This document shows, one piece after another, positions 55,978 to 62,994 of a DNA stretch of 64,000 bases. The notes under the pieces were generated by a model. The model saw only the letters and a program-made list of their open reading frames with translations, was not told the DNA's origin and searched no databases. The first letter of the stretch is position 1. Each line of letters opens with the position of its first letter. The stretch lies in the NCBI RefSeq assembly GCF_019800005.1, contig NZ_JABGCL010000003.1:186001-250000 (forward strand), written 5' to 3'. The DNA comes from Geminicoccus harenae. GTDB taxonomy: Bacteria; Pseudomonadota; Alphaproteobacteria; Geminicoccales; Geminicoccaceae. The translations under genes and the position numbers were made by a program.

Positions 55978-55984
55978 TACCGCC

Positions 55985-56428
55985 TCACTCCTCCCGGTAG
56001 GTCCGCTCGCGGCGCTCGTGGCGCTCCTGGGCCTCGATCGCCAGGGTGGCGATCGGCCGGGCCTCGAGCCGCCTGATCCCGATCGGCTCCTGGGTCTCCT
56101 CGCAATAGCCGTAGGAGCCTTCGTCGATCCGCCGCAGCGCCGCCTCGATCTTGCTCAGCAGCTTGCGCTCCCGGTCACGGGTCCGCAGCTCGAACGAGCG
56201 CTGGATCTCGGCACTCGCCCAGTCCGTGGCATCGGGAAGCCGGGTATCCTGCTCCTTCAGCTGCTTCAGAGTCTCGTCCGAACCGCGCAGGATCTCGTCC
56301 CGCCAAGCCTGAAGCTTCTTGCGAAAATACGCTTCCTGCTTCGGGTTCATATAGGCTTCGTCGTCGGACGGGCGGTAGTCGTCGTCGATCTCGACGTAGT
56401 CGTTCACGATAGCGCCAATGTTGTTCAT
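55985..56428 (-). CDS. dksA: RNA polymerase-binding factor DksA, single-Cys type
   Basis: Binds the RNA polymerase secondary channel and works with ppGpp. The 147-residue protein has the coiled-coil tip motif D66-A-T-D69-W-A71 (DxxDxA) and the globular domain with IGIRRLEARPIATLAIEAQE. Only C109 of the four zinc-finger cysteines remains; the others are Thr, Ala and Ala. Alphaproteobacterial DksA and P. aeruginosa DksA2 also lack a full zinc site, so function need not be lost. It is transcribed on the minus strand after a 163-bp gap from the MoeB/ThiF-type gene. Confidence 0.93.
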   Translation of the reverse strand: MNNIGAIVNDYVEIDDDYRPSDDEAYMNPKQEAYFRKKLQAWRDEILRGSDETLKQLKEQDTRLPDATDWASAEIQRSFELRTRDRERKLLSKIEAALRRIDEGSYGYCEETQEPIGIRRLEARPIATLAIEAQERHERRERTYREE

Positions 56429-56591
56429 CGCCCCTGCCTGAAAAAAAGGAAGTCAAGGACACTAGAACGCGCGTGCCATCTCAGGCACTACGTCCGCTTA
56501 CCGATCCCGGCTCGCCACACCGAGATGGCGCTGGGTTAGTGAAAAGCTCTGGCACATGCAAGAACATCGACGCCACAATCATGGGATCGGC

Positions 56592-57476
56592 TCAGCCGTC
56601 GGCATAGGCGGGTATGCATGGTGCCGCATGACCGGCCGCCGCCGTGCGCGGTATCTCGATCTGATGCAGCATTCCGCCCAGGCCGTCATAGCAGCACAGC
56701 GGCGCCGCCACGGCAGGGTCTTCCAGGCCGAGCAGCGTCTTGATGGCGAGCGTGGCGGCAAGCCCCGCTATCGTCGCCGCCACCGGCCCCAGCACGCCTG
56801 AGCGGCTGCAGCTCGGCAACTGCCCCGGGCCGGGCGCCTCGGGGTAGATGCAGCGATAGCTCGGATGCGGCGCGCCCAGATAGGGGCGCAACAGGATGAG
56901 CTGGCCGTCGAAGCCCTGCACCGAGGCGGAGACCAGCGGGATTCCGGCTGCCGCACAGGCATCGGCCACTAGGCTCCTGACCTCGAACTGATCGGTGCCG
57001 TCCAGCACCAGGTCGACGCCCTTCAGCAGCGTGTCGACATTGCTCCGCTCGAGCTTCACCGGGAAGGGCTCGACCCGCAGGCCGGGAGCCTTGGCCGCCA
57101 GCCTTGCATCGGCGGCCCCGACCTTGGCCCGGCCGACATCGTCCGGGTCGAACAGGACCTGGCGGTGCAGGTTGGACAGCTCGACCTGGTCGTGGTCGAT
57201 CAGGCGGAGCGTCCCGATCCCGGCTGCGGCCAGCAGGAGCGACGCCGGCGCGCCGATCCCCCCGACGCCGACCAGTGCGACCTTCGCGCGCAGCAGCCGA
57301 TCCTGCCCGACGCCGCCCACCTCGCGCAGCACGATCTGGCGCGAGAACCGGGTCAGTTCCTCGTCCGTCCATTCCCGCAATGCCGTGGCTCCCAGGTAAA
57401 ACTCACCCAGCAGATGGGTAGCCGCCGCCGTGGACGAAGGGCCGCCCGGTAACCGCGGCAACGGAATCTTAACCAT
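56592..57476 (-). CDS. ThiF/MoeB/HesA family ubiquitin-like activating enzyme
   Basis: Adenylates the C-terminal glycine of a sulphur carrier (MoaD or ThiS). The 294-residue protein begins at ATG 57476 (GAGGG upstream); the E1-like domain starts with TDEELTRFSRQIVL, then the nucleotide motif GVGGIGAPASLLLAAAGIG, the RxxxxQ-type contact NLHRQVLF, and a catalytic-loop DGTDQFEVRSLVADAC. Zinc cysteines are partly visible late in the sequence (SYRCIYPEAPGPGQLPSCSRSGVLGPVAATIAG). MoeB versus ThiF cannot be separated without the partner, which is not here. Confidence 0.9.
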   Translation of the reverse strand: MVKIPLPRLPGGPSSTAAATHLLGEFYLGATALREWTDEELTRFSRQIVLREVGGVGQDRLLRAKVALVGVGGIGAPASLLLAAAGIGTLRLIDHDQVELSNLHRQVLFDPDDVGRAKVGAADARLAAKAPGLRVEPFPVKLERSNVDTLLKGVDLVLDGTDQFEVRSLVADACAAAGIPLVSASVQGFDGQLILLRPYLGAPHPSYRCIYPEAPGPGQLPSCSRSGVLGPVAATIAGLAATLAIKTLLGLEDPAVAAPLCCYDGLGGMLHQIEIPRTAAAGHAAPCIPAYADG

Positions 57477-57525
57477 CGCGCCCTCAAGATCCGGCCATGC
57501 AGCGAACCAGCCAGAAGGACGATGG

Positions 57526-57888
57526 ATGAGCCGGCCGAAAGCGCAGGAGGCAAGATCGGAGCCGGCCGACCCCGGAGCCGCCGATCTGGAATCAGCCAAG
57601 TCGGACCAGGCCGATGTCGCAGCGCTGGCCGCCCGGCTCGCGGCGATCCGGCGGGAGGTCGACCGCGACCCCGAGGCCCTGGCGGAACTCCTGCACGATC
57701 TCGGGGCGGACCTGCGGGACGTCGAGGTCGGCACCAGGCTGCCTGCCATGCTGGCACTGCTCGACGAGCTAGAGACCCTGGTCGAGCTGCTGGCCGAGCG
57801 GGGCACAGCGGCGGCGGAGGAGCTCGCCCGGCAGGACCGGCGGCGGCGGGCGCACGGCGCCTATCGTTCGCACACGGTACGGCCATGA
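57526..57888 (+). CDS. Unknown 120-residue helical protein preceding fliO
   Basis: Not recognised. From the ATG at 57526 (AAGGA seven bases upstream) the 120-residue protein is a soluble, mostly helical, Ala/Glu/Arg-rich protein, with a heptad-like region (about 35-105: DVAALAARLAAIRREVDRD, then LADL-type repeats and ELLAERGTAAAEELARQD). It overlaps fliO by 4 bp, so it is translated with the FliO-FliP export genes and is probably a flagellar accessory or chaperone-like protein. It is not FliJ by length or motif. Confidence 0.75.
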   Translation: MSRPKAQEARSEPADPGAADLESAKSDQADVAALAARLAAIRREVDRDPEALAELLHDLGADLRDVEVGTRLPAMLALLDELETLVELLAERGTAAAEELARQDRRRRAHGAYRSHTVRP

Positions 57889-58211
57889 TCGACCTCGGCC
57901 CCGACCCGCTCCGCATCGTCCTGGCCGTGCTGGTGGCAGCGCTCCTGCTGGCGGGCCTGCCCTTCCTCCTGCGCCGCCTGCCGGGGCGGCTGCCGGCACC
58001 CGCCGGGCCCATGTCCGGGCCGGCGATCGTGGCGCAGCGGGCGCTCGACCTCCGCCACCGGCTGCTGGTGATCCGCCACGGCGAGCGCGAGCACCTGATC
58101 ATCCTGGGCGGCAGCCTGCCGGTCGTGGTGGCAGGCGAGGGGTTCCCAGTGCCGGCGACAGCAGGAGTGACGGCCACGACCAGCCACGCCGGCCGGGACA
58201 GTGCGGCATGA
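57885..58211 (+). CDS. fliO: Flagellar biosynthesis protein FliO
   Basis: Small export-apparatus assembly factor for the FliP ring. The 108-residue product has a single transmembrane helix (about 10-28: VLAVLVAALLLAGLPFLL) and a short cytoplasmic domain with ALDLRHRLLVIRHGEREHLIILGG, the pattern R..LLVIR...REHLIILGG that FliO shares. Overlaps the upstream gene and fliP by 4 bp each; position supplies much of the evidence. Confidence 0.8.
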   Translation: MIDLGPDPLRIVLAVLVAALLLAGLPFLLRRLPGRLPAPAGPMSGPAIVAQRALDLRHRLLVIRHGEREHLIILGGSLPVVVAGEGFPVPATAGVTATTSHAGRDSAA

Positions 58212-58942
58212 AAGCACGCTTCGTCATGCCGATCCTGCTGGCGGCTGGCCTGCTGCCATGGGCAGGCGCACCGGCTAGCGCTGCCGGCCTGACCTTGGAC
58301 CTGGGCGGCGGCTCCTATACGAGCCAGCTCGTCCAGATCGTGGCGCTGATCACGGTCCTGAGCCTGGCGCCCGGCATCCTGGTGATGGTGACCTCGTTCA
58401 CCCGGATCGTGATCGTGCTCTCCTTCCTACGCAGCGCGCTCGGCCTGCAGCAGACACCGCCCAACCCGGTCCTGATCGGACTCGCCCTGTTCCTCACGGC
58501 GTTCGTGATGGGGCCGACCTTCCAGCGGGCCTACGAGCAGGGGCTGGCACCCTATCTGGCCGAGGAGATCGACGAGGCCACCGCCTTCGAGCGGGCCAGC
58601 GCCCCGGTCCGGGCCTTCATGCTGACCCATACCCGCGAGAAGGACCTCGACCTGTTCCTGAACCTCTCGGGCGTGGCGCCCGAGACGGCCGAGGCGACGC
58701 CGCTGCGCACCCTCGTCCCGGCGTTCATGATCAGCGAATTGCGGCGCGCCTTCGAGATCGGCTTCCTGATCTTCATCCCGTTCCTGGTGATCGACCTGCT
58801 GATCGCGTCGGTGCTGATGTCGATGGGCATGATGATGCTGCCACCGGTGATGATCTCGCTGCCGATCAAGCTGATCTTCTTCGTCCTGGTGGACGGCTGG
58901 TACCTGGTGGCAGGCAGCCTGGTGCAGAGCTTCGGCCCGTGA
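58208..58942 (+). CDS. fliP: Flagellar export gate protein FliP
   Basis: Forms with FliQ and FliR the core of the export channel. The 244-residue protein has a signal peptide (ending near ASA, about 26), as usual for FliP, and the conserved membrane part: SLAPGILVMVTSFTRIVIVLSFLRSALG, the FLTAFVMGPTF segment, and EIGFLIFIPFLVIDLLIASVLMSMGMMMLPP. fliQ and fliR do not follow, since the next gene on this strand is absent and a DUF423 gene converges 44 bp later. Confidence 0.96.
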   Translation: MKARFVMPILLAAGLLPWAGAPASAAGLTLDLGGGSYTSQLVQIVALITVLSLAPGILVMVTSFTRIVIVLSFLRSALGLQQTPPNPVLIGLALFLTAFVMGPTFQRAYEQGLAPYLAEEIDEATAFERASAPVRAFMLTHTREKDLDLFLNLSGVAPETAEATPLRTLVPAFMISELRRAFEIGFLIFIPFLVIDLLIASVLMSMGMMMLPPVMISLPIKLIFFVLVDGWYLVAGSLVQSFGP

Positions 58943-58986
58943 CGGTGCGGGGCCTACATGTTCACCGGCTGCAGGCGGCCTCCGCT

Positions 58987-59412
58987 TCAAGCCGGCCTGG
59001 ACCCTCGCAGGAGCGCCCAGGTGGCCATCAGCCAGCCGATGATCAGGCCGGTGCCGCCCAAGGGGGTGACGGCACCTAGCCAGGAGGGTGCTCCCAGCGC
59101 CAGCAGGACGAGCGTGCCGGCGAACAGCACGGCCGAGAGCAGCAGCACGGTAATGGCAGCCTGAAGCCTGGCCGCCAGCCGGCTCAGCGCCAGTGCGGCC
59201 AGGGCGTGCCACATCAGGTACTGGCTGGCGAGTGCCATCAGCTCGGCCCCGCGTGCATCCCCCGCCTCGCGAAAGGCATGCGCGCCCATGGCACCGATCG
59301 CGACGGCCGCCCCTGCTGCCAGCGCGCTGCCGACCTGCAGCACCCGGTTGCCCGGCAGGACCGTGCCGTCCCTCGGACCGGGCGAACGCGTCTGGGTGAG
59401 GGGGCTCGGCAT
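58987..59412 (-). CDS. DUF423 (YgdD family) small membrane protein
   Basis: A 141-residue inner-membrane protein with four predicted helices. Family marks: the AAVAIGAMGAHAF segment near the N-terminus and LGAVTPLGGTGLIIGWLMATWALL at the end. Start ATG 59412 has GAAGGT seven bases upstream; a longer frame to 59526 has no support. No specific function is established for DUF423 proteins. Confidence 0.88.
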   Translation of the reverse strand: MPSPLTQTRSPGPRDGTVLPGNRVLQVGSALAAGAAVAIGAMGAHAFREAGDARGAELMALASQYLMWHALAALALSRLAARLQAAITVLLLSAVLFAGTLVLLALGAPSWLGAVTPLGGTGLIIGWLMATWALLRGSRPA

Positions 59413-59727
59413 CGGGTGGACCTTCAGGCTGAACGGCAAGGCGGCATCGGCGGGTCGAGGGACATGCTCTGCGCCGTAGCGATGGGCCGGCGTCCTCTTG
59501 GTGGGCACGGCCGCAGGAAGCGGCAAGAGGGTGCGGCTCCGGCTGCGACAGCGTTGTCCGGCAGATCTGTCCTTTCCGGCATGCCGCCGCCGCTCCGGTC
59601 TCGTTCGGCCTTAGGTAGCAGATACACCCAACGCCTGAGTTGCTACGCAGGCCGCATGCTCAACCGGGAGAGTAAGCATGCTTGAGTGGACTTGGAGAGT
59701 GTCGGAAAGCGCCGCTAGGGTGGCGGC
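59413..59727. other. 315-bp gap between DUF423 and the low-GC insert
   Basis: GC-rich up to about 59590, then falling. It contains GTAGCA ... TGCTAC arms separated by 20 bases near 59615-59645 with an inner CAAC/GTTG pairing, and GCATGCT ... AGCATGC arms near 59655-59680. These could be part of an insertion boundary or a regulatory structure; I saw no gene and no tRNA. Confidence 0.35.
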
Positions 59728-60318
59728 ATGCCTTGGTTATCCAAAAACACGATCGCCAGTGTTGTCACCGTCATTCCGGCTATCTACCTCGCATTCGTCG
59801 GGGTTGATATGTGGGTCGGCCATCTCACGTTTTGGGATAATTTTAAGGAGAAGGTTCTGCCAATGCTGACGGCAGAGAATCTGGCTTGGGTGTGCTTCCT
59901 GGGCGGGATCCTCACGCTAGCTTGGATTAATTTCGGAGGGCAGATCAGGAATCTGCTCGGTTGGCCCGAGACGGAGCCAGGAACAACATCAGAAAGTATG
60001 ACATCTGAATCTTCGACGAACGGAATCGGAGAAATCGAAGCTCCGAAGGATAAATCTGCCTCACATGACATAAGCTTGCAGGAGACGAAGCGGCAGATTA
60101 GCCACATTGCTATGGCGGCTTCTGATATTCTAATTGTTGCTCAGGGGGCAAGTCTACTCGCATCTTCGCCCAGTTTGCCTATCATCGTTGAGATGAATGC
60201 CGACTTGAGTTCTTTACGCGCAAAATCGGAAGATGCTGAACATTATATACGACGACTAATCGAAATAGCGGGCTATTGGCCAACGAACATGGTGATCATA
60301 CCATTTACTCAGCGCTAA
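59728..60318 (+). CDS. Orphan membrane protein in the low-GC insert
   Basis: Unknown protein of 196 residues. Two transmembrane helices lie in the first 75 residues (SVVTVIPAIYLAFVGVDMWV and LAWVCFLGGILTLAWINF) followed by a Ser/Thr/Glu-rich linker (about 82-112) and a soluble helical C-terminal domain (about 115-190, SLQETKRQISHIAMAASDIL). ATG at 59728 follows AGGG by about eight bases. Low GC and AT-rich codons contrast with all neighbours. Its end overlaps the next frame. Confidence 0.6.
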   Translation: MPWLSKNTIASVVTVIPAIYLAFVGVDMWVGHLTFWDNFKEKVLPMLTAENLAWVCFLGGILTLAWINFGGQIRNLLGWPETEPGTTSESMTSESSTNGIGEIEAPKDKSASHDISLQETKRQISHIAMAASDILIVAQGASLLASSPSLPIIVEMNADLSSLRAKSEDAEHYIRRLIEIAGYWPTNMVIIPFTQR

Positions 60319-60533
60319 ATGGCGCTGACAATTTGGCAAGAATCTTCATTGAAAACGAATTGCGGCGTCGCCTTCAAAGCAAGACGGCGCGACAGGTTCA
60401 CGAGAGATACGTGGTAGAAGCATATCGGGTATCGTCTGCCACGAACTTTGTTCGTGGCGTGATTGAGGATAAAGGGCAGCGCCTCACTGAGTTGAACGGA
60501 TTGCTGAGCAGTATAGCTACTCCTCAAGAGTAA
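60276..60533 (+). CDS. Possible orphan gene or frameshifted tail of the preceding gene
   Basis: Open frame of 85 residues from a TTG at 60276, overlapping the end of the previous gene by 43 bp in a different frame. Its product looks natural (LARIFIENELRRRLQ, then VHERYVVEAYRVSSATNFVRG, predicted helical), so it may be a coupled small gene or the C-terminus of the preceding protein after a frameshift. No ribosome-binding site stands out. Its last 17 bp overlap the DUF6471 remnant on the other strand. Confidence 0.35.
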   Translation: MANEHGDHTIYSALNGADNLARIFIENELRRRLQSKTARQVHERYVVEAYRVSSATNFVRGVIEDKGQRLTELNGLLSSIATPQE

Positions 60534-60675
60534 GACTCTTGCATCCAATTGCCTTCAAGCACTGAACAAAGAAAACGGCTGAGAATCCGCCGCGACTGAC
60601 CTTGTTTCGCAGATTTCGGCTATTCTCATTCACGCCTGCCTCAATCAGTTTCTCCGCTAGCTGGTCATAGGTCAT
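60517..60675 (-). pseudogene. Truncated DUF6471-domain protein (52 residues)
   Basis: Short frame on the minus strand: MTYDQLAEKLIEAGV at the start, the core NSRNLRNKVSRGGFSAVFF, then VQCLKAIGCKSLTLEE. This matches my recollection of DUF6471 proteins (small helix-turn-helix-like, often KAELKRRGVTY at their start and ISRGKFSAAFFLQCLEAIG in the core) but lacks the first 15 or so residues. The frame is also in register with the zinc-ribbon gene's stop codon 15 bp upstream, as if its 5' part was replaced. It may be a real short protein or a remnant. Confidence 0.6.
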
Positions 60676-60690
60676 GTTTCGCCGCGGGCC

Positions 60691-61878
60691 TCAGAAGCCG
60701 CGCAGGATCTGGTCGATGATGCCGCCGTCCTGGAGGAGCGCGAACACGATCACCAGGATCAGGGCGGCGAGGGCGGCGGCTACCGTGATCTTGACCCAGG
60801 ACCAGGGCCGCTCGCCCTGGACCTGGCCGGTGCGGGCGTTGACCAGGAAGCGGTAGGGCCGGCCCCGGTAGCGGTAGGCGGCGATCCAGACCGGCAACAG
60901 CACGTGCTTGAAGGTGACGTCGGCATGGCGGGTCTCGACATGGTCGATCCGCTGCACGTCGCCGCCGATCGCCCGGGCGACGTCCTGGCGGATCACCCCG
61001 TCCATCTTGACCCGGGCCTGGTCGAAGCCGGCGGACAGGTCGATGCCATAGGCCTCAGCCTGGAATCCCGCGAGATATTCCTGGCGGTAGAAGCGCAGGT
61101 CCTGCAGGTCCCAGGGCTCCAGGCGATCCACCATCGCGACCGGGAGGCTCTCGGAGGCCGGGACCAGCACGTCGTCGAAGTCACGCGCCACCTGGCCTGC
61201 GGCCGGGCGCCAGCGGATCCGGGTCACCGGCTGCTGGACCTGGCGGACATTGCCCTTGGCGTCGCGCACCGCCACCCATTCCATCGTGGTGTAGCGGTCG
61301 CCGCGCTGGCCGCGATAGGTCGAGCGGGTGGCGCTGTCATAGGTCCAGTAGGGCAGGTAGATCCCGCTCAGCCGCTCGCGCCGCTCCGATCGCTGCTTCA
61401 GGTCCGAGGGCGCGAACCACCGGCCCCTGAGCCAGCGGTCGAAGGCCGCCTCGGCGCCGCGACGGTCGATGCCGAACGGCAGGAGCCCGGACGGCTTGAT
61501 GTGCCGGTTGACCCCGGTATCGGTGACCGTGGCCGAGCCGCAGAACGGGCAGGCGCCGCTGAACCGGTCGCCCTCGAAGCTGAACTCGGCAGCACAGGCG
61601 TCACACTTGACGGTGCGCGTTTCCTCGATGTCGCGCTGGTCGGCGAGCCGGCCGAGCCAGGCATGGAAGTCGAGCTCGCGCAGCGAGCCGGGCTTCTCGA
61701 CCTCCTCGATCCGGTTCTCGTGGCCGCAGAACCCGCAGACCATCACCTGCGTGCCGGGCTTGAAGGTCAGGAACGCGCCGCACTGGCTGCACGGGAACCT
61801 TCGGTCGCCCGTCGTCGGCGCTGCCTCGGGCGCACCGCCCGATCCGGCGGCGGCCCGTTCCCCCCAGGGTCCCTGCAT
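60691..61878 (-). CDS. Zinc-ribbon membrane protein (YdjG-like / TFIIB-type zinc ribbon)
   Basis: A 395-residue protein. The N-terminus holds four CxxC pairs: CSQC and CGFC (about 30-51), then CDAC and CPFC (about 92-112), making two zinc ribbons. The middle (about 125-345) is a helical/beta domain with the LSGIYLPYWTYDSATRSTYRGQRGD segment, and a single transmembrane helix lies near the C-terminus (VKITVAAALAALILVIVFALL). Members are annotated as primosomal protein N'-like or TFIIB zinc finger; B. subtilis YdjG, in the pspA operon, has similar design. Third gene of TelA-SPFH-zinc-ribbon. Confidence 0.8.
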   Translation of the reverse strand: MQGPWGERAAAGSGGAPEAAPTTGDRRFPCSQCGAFLTFKPGTQVMVCGFCGHENRIEEVEKPGSLRELDFHAWLGRLADQRDIEETRTVKCDACAAEFSFEGDRFSGACPFCGSATVTDTGVNRHIKPSGLLPFGIDRRGAEAAFDRWLRGRWFAPSDLKQRSERRERLSGIYLPYWTYDSATRSTYRGQRGDRYTTMEWVAVRDAKGNVRQVQQPVTRIRWRPAAGQVARDFDDVLVPASESLPVAMVDRLEPWDLQDLRFYRQEYLAGFQAEAYGIDLSAGFDQARVKMDGVIRQDVARAIGGDVQRIDHVETRHADVTFKHVLLPVWIAAYRYRGRPYRFLVNARTGQVQGERPWSWVKITVAAALAALILVIVFALLQDGGIIDQILRGF

Positions 61879-61881
61879 CGA

Positions 61882-62991
61882 TCAGCCGGGCGGCAGGGGC
61901 GGGGGCTGGTCGGCGAACAGCTCGGCCAGGTCCGGCCGCTCACTCGCCCTGGCCCAGTCAGCCATCCCGGCGGTCCAGACCATGCTGTCCCGGCCGAGCT
62001 TGCCCTCGGTGACCAGCCGGCGCAGCGCCGTGCCGTCGAAGGGGCCCTGCGCAGCACCGGCGATTGCCACGTGATAGTTCAGCGCCCGGGGCAAGGGCGG
62101 CGGCGTGGCGCTGGCCGCCGACTGGGCAGCGGCGCCGGTAGCACCGAAGGCGCCCGCCACCTGCTGCGCCATGGCCATGCCCGCACCCAGGCCGATCCCG
62201 GCACCGAGTGCCCCGTCCGTGCCGCCCTCGCCCAGCGCCTCCGCCGCCTGGAAGCGGGTGTAGCGGTCCAGGTCGCCGATCACACCCATCGAGCTGCGCT
62301 TGTCCAGCGCCTGCTCGACGGCAGGCGGCAGGGACACGTTCTCCACCAGGAGCTGGAGGAGGTCGATGCCGTAGGACTCGCGGACCAGGGGTGCCGTGCG
62401 CTCGGTGACGAACCGGCCGAGCTTCTCGTAGTTCGCAGCCAGGTCCAGGACCGGCACGCCGCTGGTGGCCAGCCCCTCGGCCATCTTCGCCACGATCAGG
62501 TTGCGCAGCTGGTTGGAGATTTCCTCGGTGGTGAAGTGGCCGTCCGTGCCGACCACCTCGCGCAGGAACAAGGGCGCGTCCGCCACCTTCAGCGTGTAGG
62601 AGCCAAACGCACGCAGCCGAATCGGCCCGAACTCCGGGTCGCGCAGCATGATCGGGTTGCGCGTGCCCCATTTCAGGTCGGTGAAGCGCCGGGTCGAGAC
62701 GAAGTAGACGTCGGCCTTGAACGGCGAGTTGAAGCCGTGGTCCCAGTGCCGGATGGTAGTGAGCACCGGCAGGTTGCGGGTTTCCAGGGAGTAGAGCCCG
62801 GGCGGGAACACGTCCGCAAGCTGACCCTCGCTGACGAAGATCGCGACCTGGCCCTCGCGCACCGTCAGCTTGGCCCCCTGCTTGATCGCGTCCTGCCAGC
62901 GCTCGAACCGCCAGACCAGCGTGTCGGAGCTGTCATCCTTCCAGTCGATGACGTCGACGAACTCGCCGGTCAGGCGCTCCCAGAGCGACAT
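61882..62991 (-). CDS. SPFH-domain protein with C-terminal GYF_2-like domain (YdjI-like)
   Basis: A 369-residue protein. The first 230 residues form an SPFH (band 7) domain annotated in the family as virion-core-like (LVWRFERWQDAIKQGAKLTVREGQ and DLLQLLVENVSLPPAVEQAL). After an Ala/Gly-rich linker, residues about 300-365 form a GYF_2 domain (NYHVAIAGAAQGPFDG, then LRRLVTEGKLGRDSMVWTAGMADWARA). B. subtilis YdjI is an SPFH partner of PspA in envelope stress. It lies 3 bp from both neighbours, so the three genes are one operon. Confidence 0.85.
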   Translation of the reverse strand: MSLWERLTGEFVDVIDWKDDSSDTLVWRFERWQDAIKQGAKLTVREGQVAIFVSEGQLADVFPPGLYSLETRNLPVLTTIRHWDHGFNSPFKADVYFVSTRRFTDLKWGTRNPIMLRDPEFGPIRLRAFGSYTLKVADAPLFLREVVGTDGHFTTEEISNQLRNLIVAKMAEGLATSGVPVLDLAANYEKLGRFVTERTAPLVRESYGIDLLQLLVENVSLPPAVEQALDKRSSMGVIGDLDRYTRFQAAEALGEGGTDGALGAGIGLGAGMAMAQQVAGAFGATGAAAQSAASATPPPLPRALNYHVAIAGAAQGPFDGTALRRLVTEGKLGRDSMVWTAGMADWARASERPDLAELFADQPPPLPPG

Positions 62992-62994
62992 GGC

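Larger units (their letters stand above)
59640..60690. other. Low-GC insert with orphan genes
   Basis: In two 60-base blocks I counted, 60121-60180 is 48% GC and 60301-60360 is 40%, against roughly 70% either side. The insert holds two orphan plus-strand frames and the DUF6471 remnant on the minus strand, and it ends next to the stop codon of the zinc-ribbon gene. Together these suggest horizontally acquired DNA or the remains of a mobile element; no integrase, transposase or direct repeat was recognised. Confidence 0.65.

Noticed and set aside
56440..56490. GTGCC/GGCAC inverted repeat with a nearby T7 run as an intrinsic terminator upstream of dksA
   Set aside because: The T-run is about 25 bases away from the stem and in a promoter/leader position.
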